64,000 nucleotides of DNA from Cytidiella melzeri (taxonomy: Eukaryota > Basidiomycota > Agaricomycetes > Polyporales > Irpicaceae): the NCBI GenBank assembly GCA_022592445.1, contig JABYQR010000074.1:1-64000 (forward strand), written 5' to 3'. Positions 21,458 to 40,607 of this stretch are shown here, piece after piece (within the stretch, counting starts at the first letter, position 1; the number at the start of each line of letters is the position of its first letter). Made by a program: the position numbers and the translations under genes. Below the pieces are notes generated by a model, which saw nothing but the letters and a program-made list of their open reading frames with translations, did not search any database and was not told the origin of the DNA.

Positions 21458-24400
21458 ATGTCTGCTCAGCACTACCAGATGACCACCGCCTGGGACGAAC
21501 AGCGTGTCGCACCACAGCTCGAACAAGAGTACGAGCTCGACACCAGCATGTACGGTGTCCTCCCCCACGTCGGCACAAGCTCCCAGCCCGCTGTGGCTAC
21601 ACGGCAGCAGGGCGTAACACAGTCTGTCCAGAACCCCACCTACAACGCCTTCAACTCGTCGTTTCCACAGAACCTGCAGCACCAGTTCAACTTCAATCTC
21701 CAGCCTTCCTTGGATCAAAGTCAGAATGCGACTACCTCCCTTGGCGGTCAAGGGTACTTCCCCTCAATGTCAGGTTCATCGACTCCGTCGCAGAGCCAGA
21801 CACAGCAGTTTCCCCAAAGTGGGTCGTTCGGAGGATTACCCTCGCCGCCATTGCGTGCACAAGTAAACCCGTTCCAGGAGTCGTCTGCGTTCCCTCAGTA
21901 CTCGCAGCAGTCTGTCGACATGCGATCGAATTCATCACACAGCAGCCAGGTCCCATATGGCTCTTCCCCCCAATCATTCCCACACACGTTCTCCCCAGCA
22001 CAGGGAAATGTGAATCAGACCACCATGCCACATCAGTATCGCCCTGACGGACACTCGGATCTATACGCTACTTCCGGTTTCAAACGTTTGAGGACGATGG
22101 ATGATGGAATGTATGATTTTGACCAGGACGACCTGTCGGATAGGGAAACGGGTGCTGCGCCTGAGACGGCAAAGGCAAAAGCGTACGTCTTCACTTCCAG
22201 TTGCCGAGATCAGTAACAGAGTAGCTTACCTTACCCGCAGTGGTGCTTGCGAGCGCTGTAAAGGCTTGAAGGTCGGTTTTTCTGGTTTCGTGCCACTGGC
22301 TTCATCAAAGATGATCGTTTCACGCAGGTCAAGTGCGAATTCAAGCCTGGCCTCGACGTCTGCAAACGTTGTAGCAATGGCAATCACGAGTGCAAGATAC
22401 CTGGCCGCAAAAAACGCCGAGCTCCCCCGTACGTTCATCTTTGTTATTTCATACGCATATATGCACCGATACTTATCGTTTCTGCGGTAGTAAACGAGAA
22501 CATCTTCTGTCTCAGATCAAAGAGCAGACAGAGACGATTAACAGCCTTTTGGCAGATCTCGAGGAAGCGAACCGCAAGGTCGAGGCAGCGCGCGCGAGTG
22601 CAGTAGCTGACATGCCGTCGCCGAGCCAAACAGCAACCACTGAGTCTTTCTCACTCATCTCCACGCCAGATGAAGGCAGAGGTACTGAGCGTGACCCCCT
22701 GGGCGGCCCAAAGACAAAGGAGGACGTCATGGACTGGATCGCAAAGGCGCGCGAGTCCATCGAAGCTTTTGGTGGGTACATCAGTATGGGCGGGCCTAGT
22801 GCGACCAGGGAAATGCTCGCGGAAGAAGACGGGATCGATAGGGAAATCCCACTCGACGAAGACGCTGCCGAGGATGACGACGTTGACGTGATGGTGGAAG
22901 CGGACGAGGATGGCGAAGCCGGTGCTAGTGGAGACGAAGGCTCCGTCCACACCAGCAGAAGGTCTGTGTCGGAGGCCCCGAGCAGGAAGGAGCGGCTTGC
23001 TACGATTCCGAACCCGGCTGTTCCGTTAGGGTTGATTGCGAACATGTCGCTGGGCACGAAGAGCGTGAGGAGGAAACAGTCGAAGAGCAGTATGGGCGGT
23101 GACGATATCGCTGACGAGGACCTCGGGTTGGCGAATGTGAATTATTTCAGACCCAGTGAGTATCTCGTTCGTCTGTGAAGCTTTTACCATTTAATTGCCG
23201 CACAGCTCCCACCTTTGATCGTCCGATTGTGCAAGACCAGCAGACACCTCATATATTGCGTACTGGTCTCATCTCAGTTGCAGAGGTCGAGAAGTTGTTT
23301 GACATGTAAGTATACATTCTCTTCGTGGTTTGTTAGTCTTCTTTTGACAATATGCATCTATAGCTACTGGAAGTACATGAACCTATCCGTTAGCTTGCTA
23401 GATCCGGCACTGTATTCTGCGCAACAAACGTACTGGCGTAGTCCATTTTTGTTCACCGTCAGTGAGTATTATCCACCACGCTCAAGTGTTATTAATGCCT
23501 ACTAATCGAGTTTAGTGTGTGGTATTGCATCTAGGTTCCACAATGAGCGTCCGGAGCTTTATCAACGGGCCATGGAATACGCAAGGCTGGCAGCGGGTAC
23601 AGCGCTCATCGGTGGACAAAAGAGCGTAGAGTCAGTGCACGCATTCATCTTGCTCAGTCTCTACCCAGTACCTGCCCGCAAATGGGAAGATGACAGAGGC
23701 TTTATCTATCTTGGCGTCGCCATACGGTAAATCTCCCTCCTTTTCCGGAAAAAAAGCACCGTTAAACGGGCAATCTATTATTCTATAGCATAGCGACCGA
23801 CCTGAACCTCCACCATCCGAACACCGCAAAGCCCAAGAACGAGATGCACGCTCGTGAGATGCTGAACCGCACTCGCGCCTGGTTGAACTGCTTCAACCTC
23901 GATCGCTCCACAGGGTCACAATACGGCAAAGCCCCGATTATCAGCAACATGGACTACGTCGCGAACCACTCGCACCAGTGGTGGAACAGTTCTCCGTACA
24001 ACCTGAAAGGGTTCGACATACAGTTGGCTGGGTATAACGCTGAGCTGTCGATCCTCGGGAAGTTCAGGGACAAGATCCACAGCGATGCGAATAGTCCTAC
24101 TGGGTTTAACAAGGTAACGTCTCGCCCACTCTTCTAACAAGTTCGTTTTCTGACATAGACTGATGATTATCGAAACCACTGTATTGTTTAGAATGTCGAT
24201 TTAGCAACGCTTGCTGCCGAGACAGACGACGAGCTCGCCCGTCTCTGGGAGAAGTGGTGCACGCTGCTGAGGGAGCACACAGATCCCGCGGACGTTCAAT
24301 CCAACTTCCGCAGTCGTCTTCTCCGTCTGGCGTACAGCTACGCTCGAATGACGGTGCTGTCGTTTGGGTTCTTGTATGCGTTCGGTAAGACGTCGGTGGG

Positions 24401-25363
24401 CCAAGACGTCACTCTTCTGTGGCGCGTGAGTTTTTTTTGTTGTGACATGTCACTGTCTCCATAACAGCTCAAAACTTATTTCTTTTTGTGTATCTAGTGC
24501 TTGCGCGCCGCGTTCGATGTGACGAACGCTATTCTCGAGGATATCTCGATGCCGGATCATAGTATGTCGCACAAATGTCGTACGTGAAGGTCCTGATTAA
24601 CTTGCCCGCCTCAGGGATATTCCTCCGCCATGGACCCGAAGCGCAGAGCGTCTTTGTCACATTTGCCTGTGCTTTCCTCCTCAAGGTAAGGTTACTCCAA
24701 ACTCGAGTCGTTTCGCGTAATCAACGGGGTTTCTTTGGTCTGCAGTTAATGCAGCCTCGTTACGCCTCGTACGTATCGCGAGAGCAACGACTCGAGATCC
24801 GCGACAAGGTCGAGAAAGTCGCAGACCTTCTCGGCTCTCCCGAAGTCGCCGTCGACGATCGTCACGGCCCCAAGCTCTACTCTTCCTTCCTGAAAAGCCT
24901 CCTCGCCGCTCCCGTTGCTCAAGTCGACCGACCCCCGATGCTGAGCAAACGAGCGTCTGCGAAATCAAAGTCGGCTTCTCCTGTGAGCCAGAAGACGGAG
25001 CTGTACGACGACGCCCGTGGGCTCAAGATGGTCCAGTCGACTCCGGTCTCTCCAGCCCCGCCAAGAACGTCGCTGTCCCCTCCCTTGCCAGGCATGCAAA
25101 ACCTGCTCGCAGATTCTCCGGAGCTCGTCAACGGGCTCGGGATAGACATGAGCGAACCCGATTTCTTCTCTCCGCCGCTGCCTTTCGACTCTGAGCTTCT
25201 CAAGTCTATGGCTGATTCGGGCATGTGGCCGGACATGGCGATACCTGGTACGTTGTATGTCCCTGTTTGCTGGACGGCTGTCATGCTCACACACACGGAT
25301 GGCTTTGTAGGTTTCGGATGGATGGGAACGTACCAGCAGAATAGCACCGAGATGCATTCTTGA
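21458..25363 (+). CDS. Zn(II)2Cys6 fungal-specific transcription factor
   Basis: A nuclear DNA-binding regulator of roughly 950-1000 residues. The N-terminus (1-240) is Gln/Ser-rich. The zinc cluster spans two exons: GACERCKGLKV, an intron of about 57 nt ending near 22327, then KCEFKPGLDVCKRCSNGNHEC. That is spacing C-x2-C-x6-C-x8-C-x2-C-x6-C. A basic linker PGRKKRRAP and a coiled coil (KREHLLSQIKEQTETINSLLADLEEANRKVEA region) follow, suiting dimer binding. Next come an acidic stretch (22850-22940) and the fungal_trans middle homology region from about 23200 to 24650 over several small exons (IASRFHNERPELY, LYPVPARKWEDDRG, ATDLNLHHP). The C-terminus is acidic and Pro/Ser-rich, a likely activation domain, ending TAG-free at TGA 25361. 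It resembles the basidiomycete priB/PrtT-like group by its zinc cluster; its targets cannot be read here. Confidence 0.88.
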
Positions 25364-25595
25364 ATACATATTGGCAGTCCGAGTCTGGAATTTTTTTCTG
25401 TGCTTTTCTCTCTTGGAGTTTCCACATGCGTTCATTTTGTACCTGCAAAGAGCTTACATATTCTCCTGTGCTTTCTTCTTTTCTCAGCATTAGTAGCAGT
25501 ATCAATGTTGTATCTCTAGCGCGATAGGAAACTCTGTCCACAGGTCCACAGTCAGCAGTTCGTCTAATATATCAACCTCCTCTATATACGCAGTT

Positions 25596-32175
<6,580 letters not shown>

Positions 32176-35100
32176 GGCGAGAGTAGGTGAAAGGCGAGAG
32201 GAGCAAGACGAGGGAAGAAAAAGTTTTGCTTCATAGCTGATAACATGGTTTCGGCGCGGCCACTCTCACGGACTTGAGAGTTCTTTCCAGATTATATTCG
32301 CGCCGATTTGTAGTCCCACTATGACAGCCGTGATCTAGACGCCAGCAACCACCTTGACCACAGCCTCACCGTTCAACGTTCAACAACGACCCCGACCTCA
32401 AGTTGATTTCGAAAACCGCTCAGTCAGCCGGATCGTCAGCGCAGGTCGACCAGGCTTGTGAAGAGCGAGAGGAGGAGCAGACGAGTTATGGTCTCCCGTG
32501 CACAATTAGACTGCCGTCGACACCGATGTGTCCACGGCACGAAACGCTGATACTGTAGTAGGACAACTTTTGCAAACGGTTATGAGTATCAATTCAATAT
32601 CTCATCAGCCACTCACCTGAAAATTATGATTCTTGATGAAAAGCTAGATTATTGAGTTAATGACACTTTCCGGAGGTTTTCGTGAGCGTTGAATGAGCTG
32701 TACGACGAGCGGAACGTTGCCGGCGTCGAAACACGAGGTTTTGCAAAAGTTGTCCAGTTTTCGTCACAGATTGATGAGATCGTCACGTCGGCAGGTTCAA
32801 ACTGCGTTCGGCATGTACCAAAGCGCCTGTCGTCCAGCGCAGACGTCATGAAGTCTGCATCAATCGGACTTTGAATCAGTGTCACTCTGCTCGCTCTGCT
32901 GGTCACGCAGATTCACAACTTTGTCTCTCTAGCTCGATTGAGTGCACCAACTATAAATCAAGGCTTACAAGTGTATACAATACTATCAGAAAGGTTACCA
33001 CCAAGCTTTTCGAGCAGACCACTGGCCGACATCTCTGGGATCTGAGAGATTTGATGTAGCAATGAGAACAAAAAAAACACCGGTAACACTCGGTAGCCCG
33101 CATCCCCCCTTTGAATATTTAGAAAAGTAGACAGCTATGTCTGTGATGAGTGTTCACATGTAACTCTACCCTTCCCGGTACGAAAACACTAATGCGGAAG
33201 CGGCAGGAATGTGATTATCAAATGTTGTCCAGTTTGCAAAAGATGTCCCATCACAGTACTACTAGTTGGACTCTTTTGCCTGGAAAAATATTATCCTACT
33301 CCGAGTTCATCTCCAAACGTACCCTTCGGCACTGTATGAGTTACCGATGTCAGCACCGTGGCCTGCTCGCCATGCCATCGTGCTGTTGCAAAGACGCTAA
33401 TATGGATCGTCCGTGACGAGATGGCTCGCTCCGCAGTGTCTCACGGTGGCATTGATCCAGTTTAACTGCACTATATACCATGACTGACTGCTGCTTCAGG
33501 CAATCGCTCGTTGGCCATGACCACGGAATGGCCAAAGTGGCCAGGACGTGTTGCGACGTGTAAGCGCACAAACACGAACATTGAGCATACACTGAGTAGC
33601 AGAGGACCTCAGCATAGACTGGAACAGCAGAGTAAGATAACTTACATGGGTAGAAGTGAGAGGTGGTAAGACACAATGGCAGAAATATGTCAGAGGTGCG
33701 AGAACATGCAGCTCACCACTGAAGCTCGGCAGGCTAAGGGAAGCTGTACACGACAAAGAGCGCTATAGGTCACACAAAAAGGCGGCAATGTTGTGTTATA
33801 TGAGATGGCATTGAAGACGGTTGTACGTCAGCTCAACACAGCTGCTATGTGTAAGTTACGGTGATGTTATTGGGGGGGGAAGTTACGGTGAATGAGACGA
33901 GCGCTTGGTGCATGTGGTTAGACGCCAGGAAGTGGGATTTGGACCCCGTTATCAAAGTATGCTCGCTTCGCTCGCAAAAATGGGTGATGGTAGCTGTCGT
34001 GGTCTCATGCGTGCGGTACGTGCGCATCTTCGTCTTTTACGCGTATTTTCGTCGTGTCTGCACGCATGCAGGGCAGTGTGTCGCTGACATACATACGCGA
34101 CATATCTTGTGCAGATGTGGCAAGCCGTGATTCAGGAAGTGCGAAGGCGTATTCTCGCTGCTTTCTGCACCGCCACATTGAGCTTCGCGTCCTATGCTTC
34201 CTCACGAGGGCCAGTCCGAAAACCATACCTATGCGGCGACGCCTTGCACACAAATGTCCACGGCTCGGGTCTCGTGTGAGACTCAAGTCGACAAACAGGT
34301 AAGTACATCAGCTGCGATATTCGATAAGACGACTTTAAGTGAGCTGGCTCACAGTTCGTAAATCGGTTGTCACTAGACCAGGACCGCCTATGCAGCGCTC
34401 CACCTTTCTGCATCGCCTTCATTGCGAGCAACGAGTCATCTGTTGCAATGCAAATGTGCCGATTATGGCGACGATAACGCTCTTCGTCACTCGTGAACTC
34501 GTCAAGGCGAAGGACCCATGCCCTGCCTTCTGAAGTTCAGCCTCAATCTGTGACTCACTTCTCGAGGGAGCCCAATGTCATAGAGAATGCTTGGATATGT
34601 CAAAGTATGCTTCATTTCATTAATGCATCATCATGCCTATTGCACATCATGGTTAGCCAGCTTTTTCGTCCGATCCACGCGACATCTTGAAGACGCAGAG
34701 CCGCGAGCTGCTGACTTTGCCATTCATAGCTCCTTAGAGTCAGGGCAGGTATGTCGTTGGGTGCCAAGTATACCCGGACGCTTCAGAAGAACCTCTGCCT
34801 GTGCATACCTACACTTCTCTCGAGTCATCTCCCGGCATATAGACCTGTATTAACGACTAGGGTGATAGAAAGTATGAAACGCGCTAATAAGAAGGTAGTC
34901 AGGAGCATGAGCTGGATTGTGTTTCACACTCTGGATTCCTTGAGCGCTGTTGCGTAAACGATGAAATGTACGAGGTGCGTCAGAGAGAGCGATTTTACAA
35001 GTCCGGGTGCTCCTGGAGACTGTTGAGCAAGTGGCCAAGTTGCTCGGACGACATTGTTGTTGTCATATACAAAAACGTCGAACGACCGTCGAACGACGAG

Positions 35101-36301
35101 AACGAGACCAGTCACGGCAATGGCCTCAGTAACACGGTGTCATACCGTGACATAACGGATTCCCGATCTTACTGCAACTTTAACTTCAAGACTTCATGCT
35201 TCAAGCCCTAAGGCGCAGCGCACACAATTATCACCACTATGCTATGCATCGAGCCATGCAACATCTGGCATATTTCACTGCCCCGCTCTTGCGAGGAGCC
35301 ACGACGCTACTGTATCTTTACCCTCGGCCGCTGTTTTAACCCCTCCCCATGCACTCGGCGCAGCGCATTTGAATCGGGTAGATGCATGACTCTCGAATGG
35401 CTATTCGGAATACAGGCATATGCAACAGTGCAGATGTGCACCCCACAGCTGCATGGCATAGATGAAGGACCATCCAACACCGATTCGTGAATTTTGATCG
35501 GTTTTGATGGTTGTACGCAGGTTAGTGGTATACTCCCGCTTCATGCATACTGAACAATGTCTAACTGTTTATGCTATTGGCAAAGATGATCATACGAGCT
35601 CAAAATAGCACTGTCTATGCCATTGCGCCCAAATACTCCTGCGGCAAGGCTGTGCAGTGGTAAAGAAGCCTGCGACATCGCAGCCGTGAGGTATGTTCAG
35701 CGGCAGAAAGTAGCTGCCAGAGGTGACCGGTGAAGTCTGATGCTTACTCCATCCTCGAGAAAATTTCCTAGTATTCCGAGCGTTGACCCTCTCTGAATTA
35801 CGCATGCAGCGGCCATCCCAATGTCCGATCGCAATGAGCGAAACTTGAATGATCCTATTGGGAGACTCCCGCACAGGTGTCTCACGCTTGGCGCACTTGG
35901 CGAGCTACTTCTCTACATTCCGTGTCTCGGCGCTGAGGACCTTCTACGACGGTCATCCCAACCATTACGCCAAGGAAACTCTCGAGAGCATACACCACAC
36001 CTCCCCCACAATTTTGCGACAGCCCGATAGCACTCATCTGACCTTCGCGCTCTACTTTGACGTTTTGAGTTGTGCGTGCACCTTCTTCCAAACTCGGGGT
36101 ACTTGTTATGGCGCGAGATTCTACGGCAGACCTGTGCTTCGGCGGCAGCACACACCTACCACGAAAGAGTTCAGGAATAGTATAAGAGCATTCAACTTCC
36201 ATGGTGAACAGCATCGGCATTCGTCCGCTCTTCCCCAGTTGCATCTGCGAGTTCACCTTTACTCTCTTCTCACACCCCCTACCTCTACAACGAACTCTGC
36301 A
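32176..36301. other. 4.1-kb gene-free stretch
   Basis: Promoter of the ABC transporter on the left and of oxalate decarboxylase on the right. Only short open frames without domains. No LTR ends, target duplications or tandem repeats were recognised. It may contain decayed mobile DNA. Confidence 0.45.
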
Positions 36302-38372
36302 ATGCCTGGCATGAAGCTTGCCTCTTCGATCCTCGCCGCAGTATGTCTCGCGACATCCACTTTGGCGGCTCCCGCTGGCTCTGCCGCCGCATCCGCCGCC
36401 TCAGCCACCCCCACCGCCCCTTACGCAAGCGAGAACCCGAACGTGATCTTATGGAGCGACAACGAGGACATCACTCCTCAACCCATTCGCGGTCCCCTCG
36501 GGGCCACTGTTCTTGGGCCTCAGAACGTGGCTGTCGACCTGCAGAACCCGGATTTTCTCGCCCCGCCTTCGACTGACTCTGGCACCGTGTAAGCTGAGCG
36601 GTATCTCTCCTTCGTGTTGATGTTAAGCTCACTGCACAATGGCTGTTCAGTGGCAACGCCAAGTGGCCGTTCAGTCTTAGTCACAACCGGCTTCAAACCG
36701 GCGGATGGGCAAGGCAGCAGAATGGTACGTAGTCCTGTGCTTGGACACGAACGAACACGCATCAATACAATCTTTAGTCGCCTTGTTGCCGCTCGCTACC
36801 CAAATGGCTGGAGTCAACATGCGTCTTGAGGCTGGTGCTCTTCGGTATGTTACATATGGTTTGTGTCGGTTTCAGCCGCTGCTGACAGTCGACAAATAGT
36901 GAGCTGCACTGGCACAAAACTGCAGAGGTATGCTGACTCTGACATCTGGACAATCACCATGATCTCACACATTGATTCTGCAGTGGGCGTATGTCTTGAA
37001 GGGCAACATGAGCATTTCGACGGTCAACTCCGCAGGAGAGAGTTACTACGACAATTTGGTAGGCGTGGATCATCTGGAATATACCCCGACATTCATTGAC
37101 ATCGGCTTGCTCAGGCTCCTGGCGACCTGTGGTACTTTCCTCCTGGTACTCCCCACGTCCTACAGGCGACGAGTGACCTCGCAGAGGGTGCCGAGTTCCT
37201 CTTGGTACGTCGAGTTGGTCTCGGCTGCATCTAATCACGAGACTAATCAAGTCAATCTTACATCTTAGGTTTTCGATGACGGTGCCTTCAGCGAAGATTC
37301 GACTTTCTCTGTAAGTCTTGCTTGAACATCCCTTATTCACTAGCAAAACCTGAACCGATTCGGCTTGCAGTTGACCGACTGGCTCAACCATGTTCCCAAA
37401 TCCGTCCTAGCGAAGAACTTCAAGACGAACGAGTCTGCATTCGACAAGATCCCTGGAAAGGAGTTGTACATATTCCCTGCCTGTGAGTCACGCATATCAT
37501 CTTTGATCCAAAATTTCTGACATGGTCTGTAAAACAGCACCCCTCCCGAAGGACACAGTTGCACCCGTTGGCCCAGCCGGAACGGCTAAAGTGCCGTACA
37601 CGTTCAAAGCATCTCAGATGGCGGAGACGCCGTTGGCTGGAGGCTCCGTCAAGATCGTCGACTCCACCAACTTTAACATTTCTACCACGATCGCCATGGC
37701 TGAAGTCACGGTCGCTCCCGGTGCTATTCGGTATGATCTCTCTGTCTTCTCTTACTCTGGACCATCTTATTGACTCTCGTATTACCAGCGAGCTTCACTG
37801 GCACCCCTCGCAGGATGAGTGGAGCTACTTCCTGTATGTTGTCTTCCTCGCACACCGCAGTTCTCGACTGATCACTGACATCTACTGCCGGCGACGTAGT
37901 GAGGGCACCGCTCGCGTCACTCTTTTCGCTTCTTCCGCCAATGCCAGGACGTACAACTTCCAGGTGAGGATAGATACTTCCTCAGACTGTTTCCCCCTAT
38001 ATTGATGCCACTGTTCCCTTCAGCCCGGTGATGTTGGCTACGTTCCTGCTTCGTATGGCCACTACGTCGAGAACACCGGCAACACGTCTCTGCGCTTCCT
38101 CGAGATTTTCAAGTCCGGTGAGTAATTACCACTACATCGCTTTCACCGCTTTCGCTGAGGCAAGTTTACTGTGCTATACAGACAAATTCGAGGACATCAG
38201 CTTGGCACAGGTTCGTGCTGTCCCGTGAAATGTACCAAGCTCCCAGCTGACGGATTTGTTGCTTGTGCTCTAGTGGCTCGCTCTCACTCCACCCGAGCTC
38301 GTCCAGGACCACTTGCAGCTCGACAACGAGACATTGGCCTCCCTGAACAAGACCAAAGCCACAGTTCTCTAG
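36302..38372 (+). CDS. Oxalate decarboxylase, secreted bicupin
   Basis: Mn-dependent conversion of oxalate to formate and CO2 (EC 4.1.1.2), used by wood- and litter-decay fungi to control extracellular oxalate and pH. A signal peptide (from the ATG at 36302 or 36311; core [19 protein letters not shown]) is followed by two cupin domains. Cupin 1 metal motif [10 protein letters not shown], then PGTPHVL. Cupin 2 metal motif [11 protein letters not shown], then GHYVENTGN. Each has the HxHx4E set plus a later His. The cupin 1 lid reads FSEDSTF, matching the SEN-type lid with Glu that marks decarboxylase rather than oxidase, with Asp in place of Asn. About eight introns, for example 36592-36650, 36725-36778 and 37743-37789. 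Stop TAG at 38370. N-glycosylation sites such as NTS are present. Confidence 0.93.
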
Positions 38373-38755
38373 TAGATCTGGCCGACGACCTTGACAAGAC
38401 ATTCTTCACGACCTAGACTACCCACGTAATCCCGGTAGATGTGTACAATCTCCTGTAGCTTTAGACTTGGTTTTTTTCACGAATATCAGTGATGCTTACT
38501 ACAATTGCTTCGACTCTCATTCGCAAACTTTGTGCGTCCTGGGAGACAAATGTAACCGTTGTCATTTGGAGAATAGTATTATGAGATCAATATTGCGGAG
38601 TCAAGCTAGACCCCAGACACCGACTGTAATCCACCGCCATTGATGATCATCATCATAGCCTCACTGAACGGTGAGCCTGCTTTCATAGTAGTCATTCCCT
38701 TGCACTCTCTTCATTGGAAAAGCCCCAACTCATCTCCAGCCACAGTCCGTTCGAC

Positions 38756-40587
38756 ATGAGCAAGGAGCTCGGAACTCTTGTAGTCGTCGTCCTCAAGGCC
38801 AGGAATCTCCCAGACGACCACTTCTTCAAGCAGGACGTCTACACAAAGGTGACTTTGCAAGGGGTCACCAAGAAAACAGGCGTAGATGTCAAGGGTGGTC
38901 AGCATCCACAGTGGGACGAAGAGATTCGACTCAATGTCAATGAGCTATCCTCGACGACCGCAAAGATGCTAGAGATTGCCTGCTGGTCCAAAGAACCGCG
39001 CCAGGATGCGATGATAGGAAAAGGAGAACTGGACATTTCAGATACATTGCGTACAGGGGAGTTTGACGGTATGCGTCGTTTGCTGCTCTGTGCGATGGCG
39101 GGATTCTCGTTGACCAGCATCTACCGCGAACAGATTGGGTTCCTTTGAAGACGGATAAGGGCCAGCGCGGAGAGATTTACTTAGAGATGACCTGGTTCGC
39201 TGCCGGGCCTCCTCCTCCGCTTTCGCGTAGACCGTCGAAGCTGAAACCATCGGAGAGGTTGTCTCGTCCTTCACACACCCTGCAACCGACTCTCGCGCCA
39301 ATACCATCTTCACCACCGACCACAACGAGTCGATTGACGTCACCAGAAACTAGCCGTTCTGGCCGCAATTCACCACTACCACCTCTCCCAGAGGACTCCC
39401 ACATTCCACCTCCTGAGGCATTGCCGTCTATTCTCAGGCCCGGAGCAGGCAGACCCAAGCCTACACAAACTAGTCCTCAAGCGCGGCCTTCAGGCGTTCA
39501 AGGATCAGCGCAGCATCATCAGCGAACGTCGTCAGCTCACGATCAACTCGGAAGCAGTTTTCCTGAGTTGTTGAGAGCGGGACCACCGAATGGTCGAACT
39601 CAAAGCCAGGCAGTAGATGCCGATGTCCCTTCTCTGTCAACTGCGTCCCTTGGACACTCGTCTCCGCCTCGTAACCTCTCTCCTCCTGGATCCTTCTACC
39701 CCCAGCCAACGCTCAACGGACACATTGCGCCCACCCAGCAATCTGGCTACCAGCCAATTGCTTCTCAACAACCCTCCTACAGCTCTCACACCAGTCCTGC
39801 ACAACGGCCTACTTCATATATCGCTCCTGCGCCACAGCAACCATTCAACCACCATGCCTCTCCTCCCCTTCAGCCGACATATGGTAACCAGCAAACATCG
39901 GCCCCTCAGCCCCCATCTCATGGTCCTCAACAAACCCATCAACCTCCTATAAATCCTCATCATGACAGCCAGCCCGCAATGTATCCTTCCCAGACACCAG
40001 CACCCAATCCCATTCCAGGCTTCGTTATCCCATTATGGGGAAATCAGCAGCCACAGCCTCCCCCTCCAACTGGTAACAACGCAGCTCCATCTTATCCCGG
40101 CTTTGGTTACCCGTCACCGCCCCTACACGCGCAGGCACGGCCACAATCGTACTTTGCGCCTCCGCCTGCCTCGCGGCCGTATCCTTACAACTACACTCCC
40201 CAGCGAGACGAGAATTTAGACGGTCCAGTTGATCCTGCAAAGGCAGCTCGCTATCGGAAGCCCTTACCTCTTCCCGATGACGGTATACATCCTGCTCCTG
40301 CTCCTGCTCCTGCACGCTCTTCTCATCCACCAGCACGCAAACAAACCGACGACCACGACGTCGCTCTGCGTCTGCAGCGAGAAGAGGAAGAGAGGCAGCG
40401 GAAGCAGGAAGAACTCGACGCAGAGCTCGCTCGCAAGCTGGATATGGAGCTGAACTTGGTTAGCGAGGATAGTAACGGCGGTCATCCAAACCCTCCCGCC
40501 GAGTCAACGATTAATGGGACGCAGGTGCAACGGAAGAGTTCGGATTCTATGCCGGGGGCTTGGTATCGACACCGAGCACAGCCATAG
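38756..40587 (+). CDS. C2-domain protein with proline-rich tail, Fic1/Inn1-like
   Basis: The first ATG is at 38756. The C2 domain (residues about 1-125) starts KELGTLVVVVLKARNLPDD and includes KQDVYTKV and GGQHPQWDEEIRLNV. It is completed across one intron (39070-39131) by DWVPLKTDKGQRGEIYLEM. The remaining about 450 residues are disordered and rich in Pro, Gln and Ser, with many PPxP-type SH3-binding sites and a Tyr/Gln/Pro repeat-like zone (about 39720-40200). A short charged coiled-coil-prone segment (LQREEEERQRKQEELDAEL) sits near the end. This order matches fungal ingression proteins (yeast Inn1, fission yeast Fic1), which link the contractile ring and septum machinery during cytokinesis. 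The assignment rests on architecture and N-terminal similarity. Confidence 0.8.
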
Positions 40588-40607
40588 CTCGGGACAGCGG
40601 CAGGGGC

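Noticed and set aside
33000..35800. Search for a hidden gene, LTR or tRNA in the long gene-free stretch
   Set aside because: No box B-like motif, LTR ends with target duplication, or domain-bearing frame was seen.
38714..38755. Upstream start of the C2 protein
   Set aside because: The first codon there is TTG; the true ATG is at 38756 and is followed directly by the C2 fold.
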